Assembly (NCBI GenBank): GCA_023205875.1
Contig: CP060754.1
Coordinates: 1,674,001 to 1,738,000 of the forward strand
Source: Chloropicon primus
Lineage: Eukaryota; Chlorophyta; Chloropicophyceae; Chloropicales; Chloropicaceae
Direction: 5' to 3'
DNA length: 64,000 nucleotides
Under the pieces are notes generated by a model. The model made no database searches. It saw only the letters and a list, made by a program, of their open reading frames with translations, and had not been told where the DNA came from. How positions within the stretch are numbered: the stretch's first letter is position 1; every line of letters begins with the position of its first letter. Shown in pieces: positions 56,733 through 64,000 of the stretch. A program made the position numbers and the translations under genes.

Positions 56733-58382
56733 TTATCCGAGTTCACAACATTGTTTCGAGGATGCCACCGAGGGCACGAACAAGGGTGCGGAGGGGTTGA
56801 GCCCCAAAGCCGCTCCCGCTCCCGCTCCCTCCGCGCTCAAGTCGGAGGACATCTGCAGCATCTTCTTGTACAGGTCCTCGCAGCCCGAATAGTCCAGGAC
56901 GCTGCACATGCTCATCCTCACGCCCCTCTTCACCAAGCGGCCGAGCTTGGACCGCGAGAGCGCGAACACGACCCTGACCTCCCTCTCCGCGCAAGTCCTC
57001 AGGATCTCCTTCGTCGTTTCGACGATGTCCGGCACGCCCGTCTCGATGTTGGGGACCAGAATCAAGGCCTTGCACTTGCTCTTCAGAGACTTCCTCACCT
57101 CATTCAGGCCGAACACCGCCCTCTTTCTTGACTTGTTCTTGGTGGGGTTCTCCCTGTACGCCCGCTTCTGCAAGAACAGGAGCCTCTCCACGAGTTGGGT
57201 CACGCAAGCGTTCAGCTCCTTGCTGATCCGATTCTGGAACGGAGGTCCGTCCTTGCCGAGCAAATCGCCGAGAAGCAGATCCCGGAACGCGGAGTCCAGC
57301 GGCCCGACGGCCTCCTCGCGGACCACCGTGGGCACGCTCTTCCCCGCGGACGACTTGAGGTCCAGGAACTGCTTGGACTTGTGGAGCTTCCCCGCGCAGT
57401 GATCCTCGTACGCGGCTTGATTCGGGCACTCCACGTTGCAAATTTCACACCTCACGGTGGCGCCTTGGGCCTTACCCTCGCCCCCCTCGCTTTCCTCCTC
57501 CTCCTTGTCTTCAGCGCCACCATCCACGAGGTCCTCGTACTTGGCTCTCAAGACATCCAAGGCGGCCTGGCACTCCGCCAAGCTCTCATCCAGGGCCGCG
57601 GCCTTCGCTGTCCCGGCTTCGATCCTGCTCAGCAAGTCCGCGTCCTCAGACTCGCCGCCTCCCGCTCGCTCCTGCAGGTCACGCACCTCCTTCCTCTTGG
57701 CCTCCAACTCGGTTCGAATCGTTTCCCCCCGCTTCTCTGCGGCTTGGATCATCTCGCTCGACCGGACCAGGAGGACGCCCAGCTTCACCTTGCTCACCTT
57801 CTGCTTCTTGCCGCTCACTCTTTCCTTGGACCTCCTCACCACGTACCGGTCCCCAGACGCCAAGTTCGTGTTCAGCACGAGCATCTTCCCCCTTCCCCTT
57901 CCCTTGGGCCCAGGAACTTGGTCCACGGGACTCCTGCCGCCCTTGGAGGAGTCCAACCGCTTCCACTTCCCCCTGGCGCCGCCCTGCTGCTGCCCTGCCC
58001 CGGCTGCGGGCCTGGGTCGCAGGAACTCAGTGAGCGAGAACGAGTCCTGGTACCTCTTCTGCTTCCCTCTGCCCGGAGCCGGCGCGCTCGTCCCGGGACT
58101 GGGCTCCACTGAAGCCAAGTCCCTCGCATCCTTGCTGTTCAGGCCCCCGTGCTTGGCCGTCAGGTGCGCCTCGAGGGCCGAGTAAGACTGGAAGTATCGC
58201 GAACACGCGAGGCAACGGACCTTGTTGGTGACCTCATTAAACTTGGATTTCCTCGCTTCCCGCGCCACATCTATGCGCAAGGACGATCCCGGCACTTCCT
58301 TGGCGATGCCATCACCAGAACCTCGGGGTCTCGGTGCCCCCTTGCCCCCCTTCGCACCCAGAGCCTGGGCGTACGACGCCAT
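56733..58382 (-). CDS. SECISBP2: SBP2-like SECIS-binding protein with two C2H2 zinc fingers
   Basis: The last 150 of 549 residues form an L7Ae/L30e/Gadd45 RNA-binding domain of the SBP2 kind: ELNACVTQLVERLLFLQKRAY, KRAVFGLNEVRKSLK, CKALILVPNIE, VRVVFALSRSKLGRLVKRG and SVLDYSGCEDLYKKML. Two zinc fingers precede it: VRCLACSRYFQSYSALEAH near residue 60 and VRCEICNVECPNQAAYEDH near 330, divided by a basic stretch and a coiled coil. SBP2 binds SECIS elements and recruits the selenocysteine tRNA factor to recode UGA. Zinc fingers are not part of animal SBP2. If the call holds, this organism makes selenoproteins, so UGA stops elsewhere deserve care. The ATG at 58382 begins MASYAQALG. Confidence 0.8.
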   Translation of the reverse strand: MASYAQALGAKGGKGAPRPRGSGDGIAKEVPGSSLRIDVAREARKSKFNEVTNKVRCLACSRYFQSYSALEAHLTAKHGGLNSKDARDLASVEPSPGTSAPAPGRGKQKRYQDSFSLTEFLRPRPAAGAGQQQGGARGKWKRLDSSKGGRSPVDQVPGPKGRGRGKMLVLNTNLASGDRYVVRRSKERVSGKKQKVSKVKLGVLLVRSSEMIQAAEKRGETIRTELEAKRKEVRDLQERAGGGESEDADLLSRIEAGTAKAAALDESLAECQAALDVLRAKYEDLVDGGAEDKEEEESEGGEGKAQGATVRCEICNVECPNQAAYEDHCAGKLHKSKQFLDLKSSAGKSVPTVVREEAVGPLDSAFRDLLLGDLLGKDGPPFQNRISKELNACVTQLVERLLFLQKRAYRENPTKNKSRKRAVFGLNEVRKSLKSKCKALILVPNIETGVPDIVETTKEILRTCAEREVRVVFALSRSKLGRLVKRGVRMSMCSVLDYSGCEDLYKKMLQMSSDLSAEGAGAGAALGLNPSAPLFVPSVASSKQCCELG

Positions 58383-58714
58383 CGTCAAGGACAGTGGAGA
58401 ACAACTTGTGGCCACCACTGGTCCCCCTGCTGAACCCGTCTCCCAACCTTTCAGAGGTGAGGTGGGCGGCGCGTGAGGTGCAAGTGAAGGAAGACCGTGC
58501 TTGTGGGCACCAGCATCGGATCGCTGACGGGGTTCGTCGCCCACGATCCTGCCCCCTTCAAGGCTGACAAACCCTTCCCTCCTCCCCCGAGGGGATCGAT
58601 CTATTTTTTTGGAAGGGAGAGGGAGAGACCGCTCGCACATGGGTTTGCCAGCAGCAGGGGTAGGGGCAGGGTCGTCGTAATAATGATACAGTATTACAGC
58701 CCACCGAACCTGGG
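58383..58714. other. Gap between SBP2-like and MULE-derived genes
   Basis: The 332 bp show no gene. The SBP2 frame stays open upstream to 58640, but only as Pro/Gly/Arg-rich sequence that I take as 5' UTR. Confidence 0.4.
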
Positions 58715-59482
58715 TTACTTGTGCTTCTTGGCACGTTCTACGTCGCGGACGGCCTTGTCCACGTCAACCTCGCAAGGTTGTTTCCTCTTGTTGTTATTGT
58801 TGTTGTTCTTCTTGTTGTCCTCGGCTCCACCGCACTCGGCCTGAGTCTTCTTGCATTCCTTGAGAACCCTGGACAGCAAAGTTCCCGTTGGAGCCGAGTT
58901 CATGTACTCCTCGAGAACCCCCCTGATGTCCTTGGGCTTGGCCCCCGAAGTCCCGCGCACCGTCGACTCGCACAACCTCGCCAGCTGCTTGACCGTGTAG
59001 TTGGTGACCTTCTTGCCCTGCTTGGCCTCGCTGCACGTGTGCTTGACGTAGTTCGATTCCATCCACTTGCCATTCTTCCGGAAGGTGAAGGCGTGGACGT
59101 AACTGCAGTTCATGCACACGAAGGAAAGCCGCTCCTTCTGCCGCTCCTTCTGCTTGCAAAATCTCCCAGCAGCCTCGTTCACCTCCGCCGCTGCAATCTT
59201 GCAAGCCTCCTTGTTCTCGAACTGCAGAGGCTCCCTGCCAGCCCCATTGCCGCCCTTCAAGTTTGAGAGGCCGTTCCAAAACAGCTTTGCCTCCTTCAGC
59301 GTCTTGATTGCGTGGTGCCCGTTCTTGCTGGCAGCCTCGGCCAAGCTCGCCCTCTCCCCCAGCTCTCGCTTGTACTGCGCCTTGCGGTCGCTTTGCTCCG
59401 CCCTCTTCGCAGCGTCGTCCTTCTTCTTTGGTTTCGGCGCGCAAATCGTCGCGTCCTTCTTGTCCGTCGCGGACACCACCAT
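58715..59482 (-). CDS. Host gene with MULE-transposase-type zinc DNA-binding domain
   Basis: The 255-residue protein is Lys-rich at both ends. Its middle has the MuDR/FAR1-type layout: a strand-rich segment with zinc ligands (FVCMNCSYVHAF, then GKWMESNYVKHTC, i.e. C-x2-C ... H-x-C). A helical part then reads VTNYTVKQLARLCEST and GAKPKDIRGVLEEYM, as in the domain next to MULE transposase catalytic cores. No catalytic DDE domain follows, no terminal inverted repeats were seen, and the frame is intact, so it looks domesticated (inference). A poly-Asn/Lys run (KKNNNNNNKRKQ) lies near the C-terminus. The first true ATG is at 59482; the frame's earlier codon is GTG. DNA binding is likely; target unknown. 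Confidence 0.72.
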   Translation of the reverse strand: MVVSATDKKDATICAPKPKKKDDAAKRAEQSDRKAQYKRELGERASLAEAASKNGHHAIKTLKEAKLFWNGLSNLKGGNGAGREPLQFENKEACKIAAAEVNEAAGRFCKQKERQKERLSFVCMNCSYVHAFTFRKNGKWMESNYVKHTCSEAKQGKKVTNYTVKQLARLCESTVRGTSGAKPKDIRGVLEEYMNSAPTGTLLSRVLKECKKTQAECGGAEDNKKNNNNNNKRKQPCEVDVDKAVRDVERAKKHK

Positions 59483-59859
59483 CGCGGCTTCTCCTCTCAC
59501 GGGCGTCTCGAGGGGGAGGCTTCAACGTTGCAAGTGACAGTTCGTGTAATCCGGATCCGGGAGGTCTTCACTCTCACCTTACCCCCGACTTTCTACTTTT
59601 GGTGAGGCGTCCTTGGGCGAGGACATCCCTGGTGCTCTCGATCGCCTCCTGGCACTGCCCCTCACCACCTCCCGTCGACCAAAAGTGCCCGCGCGCCGCT
59701 CCCTTGTCCCCACTCCTCTTGAAATTTGCTCGTCCTGCGCTACCTCCTGCTGCTTCTGCTTCTCTCTCTCTCGAGTGGGCCTTGCTTGGGTGGGTGGGTG
59801 TCGTGAGTGTTGTGGGAAGATGCTCTACGATTACAAGTTTAAGCGTTTTCGTTTCACTA
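59483..59859. other. Gap between MULE-derived and ARID-ARM genes
   Basis: The 377 bp contain a short CT run near 59760 and no supported gene. Both neighbours are on the minus strand, so this holds the promoter of the left one and the 3' end of the right one. Confidence 0.4.
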
Positions 59860-61947
59860 CTAGGATGTCTTCTGCCTCTTGCACGAGGCATTCTTAAGAA
59901 CCATGAGAACCTTGCTGAGCATGCCCTGGGACCTTGGGTTGTCGCCAAAGAGGGAAGCGTTCAGGAGGGTGCCCGTGTGCTGGAACAACGCCGCGCGGCC
60001 CTCTGGGTGGCCTGCCAACACCTTGAGGATGGATATGGCTTCCGTGTTCATCGTTCCACCACCGACGCCACCAGTGCCCGTGCCCAGCCTCACCAACGTT
60101 TCTATGCACCACCTCTGCTTCACCACGACCCCTTGCATGGTGTTCCCTGGAAGGTTGACGAGCCTGTGCAGAGCGGAGACGGCTGCTATCTGGAGTTTCT
60201 CCTTCTTCAGATGGCTTGTCAGCCAGGCCACCAATCCGAGCTTGATGGCCTCCTCTTGGATCACTTGGGCGTTCTCCGTTCCCAAGCTCAGTTGGCTGAG
60301 CAAATCGCAGCCCAAGATGGCTCCTTTGATCCTGTGACTGAGCTCCTCCTCCTCGTTCTCCTTTTCCAAGTCGCTCTCGTTGTCTGACGAGTCGCTCTCC
60401 TCGTCATCGGAAGGAGGCATCATGATGGGCCCGCCGAGAAGGATCGCCACCTGCTGCATGAGGCCTTTGCCAAGCATTCCGAGCTTCGGCAGGGACATGG
60501 ACGCTGCGATGTTCGCAAGGGTGTCCAGGGAAGCAAATCTTAGGAGGATCCCATCCGTGCCGTGGCGAAAGAGAAGGTCCTCACCAAGGCACCTCACCAG
60601 GGCGCCCACGCAGTACGGATTCGCAGCCATAAACTCTGCATTGCCCCGAGCAAAAGACAGGTTTCTAATTATTCTACACGCTGCGACCGCCTGGGTCGTC
60701 CTGGAGAGGCTCTCCTCCGGGGGAGCAAACAAATTGTAGGAATCCAAGGTCCACCACTGCGGGGCCTTGCCCTCCTCCCGAGCCCCCGCCGCTGGGGCGG
60801 GCCTTTTCCCTTGCTGCTGGGGCGGTCTGGGGGAGCCTTGGGCCCCCTGCTTCTTGCTCCCTGCCGCTGCACCACCGGCCGGGGCCTTGCTCTGCTGCTG
60901 AGGTGGCGCCGACTTGCCACCACTGCTCATGCTGCCAGCACCAGCTCCCCTGAAGTTGGGCCCGACAGCATACTCGGCGACGCCGAGGTTCACGATATGA
61001 AGGAGCGCTTCCACCAAACCAGGGAGCTTGGGCAGACACACTTCGTACCTTGCGTCGTACACTATTACTGCAAGAGCGTTGAGTGACCACGCCATTCCCC
61101 TTGGGTTCGATGAGGTCAATGCCTTCATGATCTGGTCCCAGTTCTTTAACTCGAAGTTTGGGGGGACCACGAAGTAGGGGCCTATGCTCGGCGCTATCCT
61201 CTTCAAGATTTCCGTCACTTGCGCCATCGCAATCGCCCTCGAGCTGTTCTGAGCCGGCGGAATGTGACGATGCGACATGACGGGGGCGCTGGGGGTGTGA
61301 GAGGAAATGCTGGGGCGGTTCACGGTCTTGGGAGGGTTAAGCACCGGCGGCCCCGGGACCGCCTGCATGAGAACCTCTTCCCTCGTGAAAAGCACGTTCC
61401 TCAGCATATTCAACTCCTTGTCGGGGTTGTCCCAAAAAGTGTACTCGTAGTCCAGCAGGAACTTCTCGTAGTGAATTCTCAGCATATACGCCGCGTTCGT
61501 CACCGTCGTGGGAACCCTCATGTGGTAGGCCACAAACTTCCAGCTGCCCTTCTTGTGGATCGTCTTGTGGTAACCCCCACACATGATGACAGATCTGTAG
61601 AGCTGGGGCAGGTTGACCTCCTCCTTCCCCATGCGAGGGATTCTGTAAGACCCGCTTCCGATCTCCATGCCGCTCGACTTGATCAGGATGAAGCGCCGCA
61701 GGCTGGTGAGGAATCTCACGTCCTCTGCGTTCCCAGGTGGCAAGGCCTTCCCGGTCTCTGTGATACAAATCACGTTGCCTCCCACCGCCGGCTGCTGCGC
61801 GTCGCTCAGCATCGCTCCCCCAGCAGAACCCGCGGTCAGGGTCTGCACCATCCCCGCTTCTCCAGGATCCCCAGCCGCAGCCGCAGCCGCACCCCCCGTC
61901 CCCGTCCCCTCCTTCTGCCCCTCTCCCTCCCCCATCCCTCCCCCCAT
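59860..61947 (-). CDS. ARID plus armadillo-repeat SWI/SNF subunit (ARID1/2- or LFR-like)
   Basis: The 695-residue product has an ARID DNA-binding domain at about residues 75-170 (RFLTSLRRFILIKSSG, NLPQLYRSVIMCGGYHKTI, WKFVAYHM, AAYMLRIHYEKFLLDYE). After a linker comes an armadillo-like region (WSLNALAVIVYDA; a Gln/Ala/Pro-rich insert; WWTLDSYNLFAPPEESLSRTTQAVAACRIIRNLSF; LRFASLDTLANIA; ISILKVLAGHPEGRAALFQHTGTLLNA). That second half resembles the ARM core of BAF250/BAF200 and plant LFR, which scaffold SWI/SNF remodellers. An acidic loop (DDEESDSSDNESDLEKENEEEE) splits the repeats. The start is set at the first ATG, 61947; upstream frame is Gly/Arg-rich and begins only at GTG. Confidence 0.83.
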   Translation of the reverse strand: MGGGMGEGEGQKEGTGTGGAAAAAAGDPGEAGMVQTLTAGSAGGAMLSDAQQPAVGGNVICITETGKALPPGNAEDVRFLTSLRRFILIKSSGMEIGSGSYRIPRMGKEEVNLPQLYRSVIMCGGYHKTIHKKGSWKFVAYHMRVPTTVTNAAYMLRIHYEKFLLDYEYTFWDNPDKELNMLRNVLFTREEVLMQAVPGPPVLNPPKTVNRPSISSHTPSAPVMSHRHIPPAQNSSRAIAMAQVTEILKRIAPSIGPYFVVPPNFELKNWDQIMKALTSSNPRGMAWSLNALAVIVYDARYEVCLPKLPGLVEALLHIVNLGVAEYAVGPNFRGAGAGSMSSGGKSAPPQQQSKAPAGGAAAGSKKQGAQGSPRPPQQQGKRPAPAAGAREEGKAPQWWTLDSYNLFAPPEESLSRTTQAVAACRIIRNLSFARGNAEFMAANPYCVGALVRCLGEDLLFRHGTDGILLRFASLDTLANIAASMSLPKLGMLGKGLMQQVAILLGGPIMMPPSDDEESDSSDNESDLEKENEEEELSHRIKGAILGCDLLSQLSLGTENAQVIQEEAIKLGLVAWLTSHLKKEKLQIAAVSALHRLVNLPGNTMQGVVVKQRWCIETLVRLGTGTGGVGGGTMNTEAISILKVLAGHPEGRAALFQHTGTLLNASLFGDNPRSQGMLSKVLMVLKNASCKRQKTS

Positions 61948-62375
61948 CCCTCTCTCTCCTCTCCCCTTCGTGCGGACGTCCCCCCCTCCCCTCGCCCCCC
62001 GTTCCTCCTTCCCTTCCCTCCCGTGTCCCCCTCCCCTCCCCTTCAAGAGAATCCCTCTCCTCGCCCTCACCCTCACCCTCGTGCGCTCCCCCTCGTGCGC
62101 TTGATCGCGATCCCTTGGTTCCGCTTTGGCCCTCGCGCTCTTCTTCTTCCCTCCATTTTGAAGGTTCCCGTTGAGGCGAAGGAAAAAGGAAAAAAAGGTT
62201 TGAAGAGAAAAGAGCGACAGAGCGACAGACACAGACGACCACGACGAGGACGACCACGACCACAGACGACGAGGACGACGAGGACGAGGACGAGGACGAG
62301 GGCGACGAGGAGGAGGAGGGCGAGGGCGAGGGCACAGGGAGGGAGGGAGTTTTTGTTTTTTGTGGGGGAGAGAGG
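61948..62375. promoter_or_regulatory. Divergent spacer, ARID-ARM / SPC24
   Basis: The 428 bp are pyrimidine-rich on the left (CCCTCCC runs) and made of GACGACGAGGACGAG units on the right (about 62230-62330). No gene is supported. Confidence 0.4.
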
Positions 62376-63102
62376 ATGGTAGGACTTGCGGATATGTCTT
62401 CCGTGTCGAGGGAGAATATAGAGGTCATGGACGCGCTCATTGGGAACTTCACGTTGTACGACGACGTGAACAAGGTGTATGACATACTGAAGGGGCACAG
62501 GAAGCTGAGCATGCTGTGCGAGGAGAAGGATGCGAGTGCGAAGGAGTCCATCAAGCAGCTTCAGAAGCAGGTGGAAGGACTCGAGAGGGAGAGGGAGGAC
62601 CTCGTGGCGCAGAACGAGGAGGAGAAGAGGCACGAGAACGACAAACTCAAGCGACAGGTAAGTCCCCCGCAAGGACACGGAGGAGAGCGTGCAAGAAAAG
62701 ACACGCACGCACGCGCGTGCAGCGGCTGACTGACCGACGAAATCGTTCTCTCCCCAGCTCGCGAAAGCGGAGGCCGAGGCCGAGGCCATGGAGGAAAACA
62801 TCAAGGAGCTGCAGGTCGAGAGAGACGAGCTGAAGGCTAGCCTTGTTCAGACGGAAGACAAGTACATGGATAGAACAAAGCAGCTCAGCGAGCAAGAGCA
62901 TCGGGTGAAGCACGAGCTGAGTCTCTTCGCTCACATCTCCAAGATCAACTGGACGGCAACTGACGAGGTGGGAGGCAAGAACGAAATCAGGGGAGTGATC
63001 TCCAAGACAAATCAGGGTGACCTGAACACGTTCTGCTTCGATACGAAGAAGACGTCGAGATTCCACATCGCAAACAAGCTGTGGGACGCCATGGACGAGT
63101 GA
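62376..63102 (+). CDS. SPC24: Kinetochore NDC80-complex subunit SPC24, 2 exons
   Basis: Exons 62376-62657 and 62758-63102 (100-bp intron, GTAAGT...CCCAG) give 208 residues. Residues about 45-145 are a continuous coiled coil broken by the exon junction (KLKRQ/LAKAEAEAEA). The C-terminal globular part reads HISKINWTATDEVGGKNEIRGVI, FCFDTKK, then FHIANKLWDAMDE, matching the SPC24 fold that pairs with SPC25 and docks on the inner kinetochore. Other small coiled-coil proteins are possible but the KINW and LWD motifs favour SPC24. Confidence 0.82.
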
Positions 63103-63247
63103 AGCAACGAACTGATACTGTATAAAATGAGCCCAACGAAAACAAAAAAATTTGTACATAGTGCCCTTTACCTACCAGACACTCGTCAGGGCTTGCTGCC
63201 CACAAAAAAATAAGGACCTTGAAACTCCTTGCCCCCGCGGCGCCAAA

Positions 63248-64000
63248 TCAGCAAGGGCCAAAAAGAACGTTCATGAGGAAAGGATCGCGGTGGATTCCCT
63301 CCTTGAACTCTTCGTACGTGATCTTCCCGTCGTGATTCATGTCAAACCTCTCAAACAGGTCGCCCAAGATATCCCCCAGAAGAGAGTGGCTGCGGACGAC
63401 GGCGCTGTGAAGACCCTCCGATCCTTGCTCCGCGGGGGGGCTCGTGCTTGTGATGTAAATATCTTCTTCGCCTCCCTTCCTCTTCTTGTCGGCATGCGAA
63501 TTCGCGAAAGATGTGAGCATTTCATTCTTCAGCCTCATGGAAGCCAGCATGTCGTACAGCTCCTCCCGAGAGATCCAACCCGAGTCGTCCACGTCGTATA
63601 TCTTGAAACACATTTTGATCCGATCCTCCCCGGCGCCCGCTTGCATGGCGCCAAGGCCAACGATGAACTCCCTGAAGTCGACAGCGCCGTCGCCGTTGGT
63701 GTCGAACAGCTGAAACATGCGATTCAGAACAGGGGGGCAAGAGCTGGATCCCTCGCCCTTGGGATCCGAAGCCGGCGAGGCCACGTGGGCCGTGGCGCTC
63801 GGCGGCAGCCTGGACACCATCACCCTCTGGAAACTCTCGAAATCGATGTCGGTGGTCTTGCCGCAAACCCTCTTGAACTCCGTCTTGAGCTCTTGCAGCT
63901 GCTGCGGGCTGAAGTGTATCGAGGTGATGTCGTCCTCAATGGCACAACTGCCTCCCAGACTGGCGATCGTGTTGTGAAGCTTGGAGATCTTTGCCCTGTG
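63248..64000 (-). CDS. EF-hand calcium sensor (calcineurin B/NCS/calaxin type), 5' end beyond the window
   Basis: The frame is open to the right edge, so the start lies outside; at least 250 residues are visible. Reading from the edge I see FSPQQLQELKTEFKRV, the usual opening of a degenerate first EF-hand. Three hands follow: FDTNGDGAVDFREF, YDVDDSGWISREEL and FDMNHDGKITYEEF. A Lys-rich 45-residue insert containing EEDIYITS parts hands 3 and 4. The end, GIHRDPFLMNVLFGPC, resembles the close of calaxin/EFCAB1 and CBL proteins. Partner unknown. It converges on SPC24 145 bp away. Confidence 0.8.
   Translation of the reverse strand, partial: HRAKISKLHNTIASLGGSCAIEDDITSIHFSPQQLQELKTEFKRVCGKTTDIDFESFQRVMVSRLPPSATAHVASPASDPKGEGSSSCPPVLNRMFQLFDTNGDGAVDFREFIVGLGAMQAGAGEDRIKMCFKIYDVDDSGWISREELYDMLASMRLKNEMLTSFANSHADKKRKGGEEDIYITSTSPPAEQGSEGLHSAVVRSHSLLGDILGDLFERFDMNHDGKITYEEFKEGIHRDPFLMNVLFGPC

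Noticed and set aside
58715-59482. Live Mutator-like transposon
   Set aside because: No DDE catalytic domain, no terminal inverted repeats or target duplications seen within the flanking gaps; better read as a host gene with a borrowed DNA-binding domain.
61948-62232. N-terminal extension of the ARID-ARM protein
   Set aside because: It begins with GTG only and encodes a Gly/Arg/Glu-rich string from a simple-repeat promoter region.

Overview
The window is nuclear DNA from a small, gene-dense, GC-rich eukaryote, most likely a picoplanktonic green alga of the prasinophyte or Chloropicophyceae kind. That placement is an inference from gene content: a plant-type double-AP2 transcription factor, nuclear genes for plastid proteins (Ycf66, a one-helix LHC-like protein, a transporter with a transit-like N-terminus), beside a standard eukaryotic set (uL3, eIF2B-alpha, SDHB, SPC24, OS-9). 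About 30 protein genes fit in 64 kb. Many intergenic gaps are below 100 bp and neighbouring genes mostly alternate strand. I count ten short spliceosomal introns (77-389 bp, GT-AG, mostly GTRAGY donors) in eight genes. I found no convincing tRNA, rRNA, virus-like element or CRISPR array.

Layout. 1-21 kb: a zinc-type dehydrogenase, OS-9 ERAD lectin, Mut7-type 3'-5' exonuclease, eIF2B-alpha, signal peptidase subunit SPC2, Ycf66, a FAM135-type serine esterase, a two-AP2-domain regulator, a ribokinase/TIM-barrel fusion, the SSU processome protein UTP5/WDR43, a Glo3-type ArfGAP and a one-helix LHC-like protein. 21.5-37.4 kb: one intronless 15.9-kb gene for a 5287-residue type I membrane protein. 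It has a signal peptide, at least 11 copies of a Cys-rich module I do not recognise, Gly/Phe/Pro/Asn spacers, long Cys-rich stretches, a REJ-like region, a Thr/Pro stalk, a degenerate GAIN/GPS-like segment, one membrane helix and a short tail. 38-64 kb: an unidentified protein, TRM7/FTSJ1 methyltransferase, a signal peptide peptidase, a LON-domain-like protein, ribosomal protein uL3, a class B DnaJ, a UBXN7-type UBX protein, a transit-bearing SLC4 anion transporter, AP-5 zeta, a MEAK7-like TLD protein, a small EF-hand protein, SDHB, an SBP2-like selenocysteine factor, a MULE-transposase-derived DNA-binding protein, an ARID plus armadillo SWI/SNF subunit, SPC24, and an EF-hand protein cut by the right edge.

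The genes do not form one pathway, but themes recur. ER protein quality and secretion: OS-9, SPC2, signal peptide peptidase, UBXN7, DnaJ. Vesicle traffic and lysosomal/TOR function: ArfGAP, AP-5 zeta, MEAK7. Translation: uL3, eIF2B-alpha, UTP5, TRM7, SBP2. Plastid function: Ycf66, the one-helix protein, the SLC4 transporter. The best candidates for undescribed biology are the giant REJ/GAIN-like surface protein with its repeated module, the ribokinase/TIM-barrel fusion, the plastid SLC4 transporter and the domesticated MULE DNA-binding protein.
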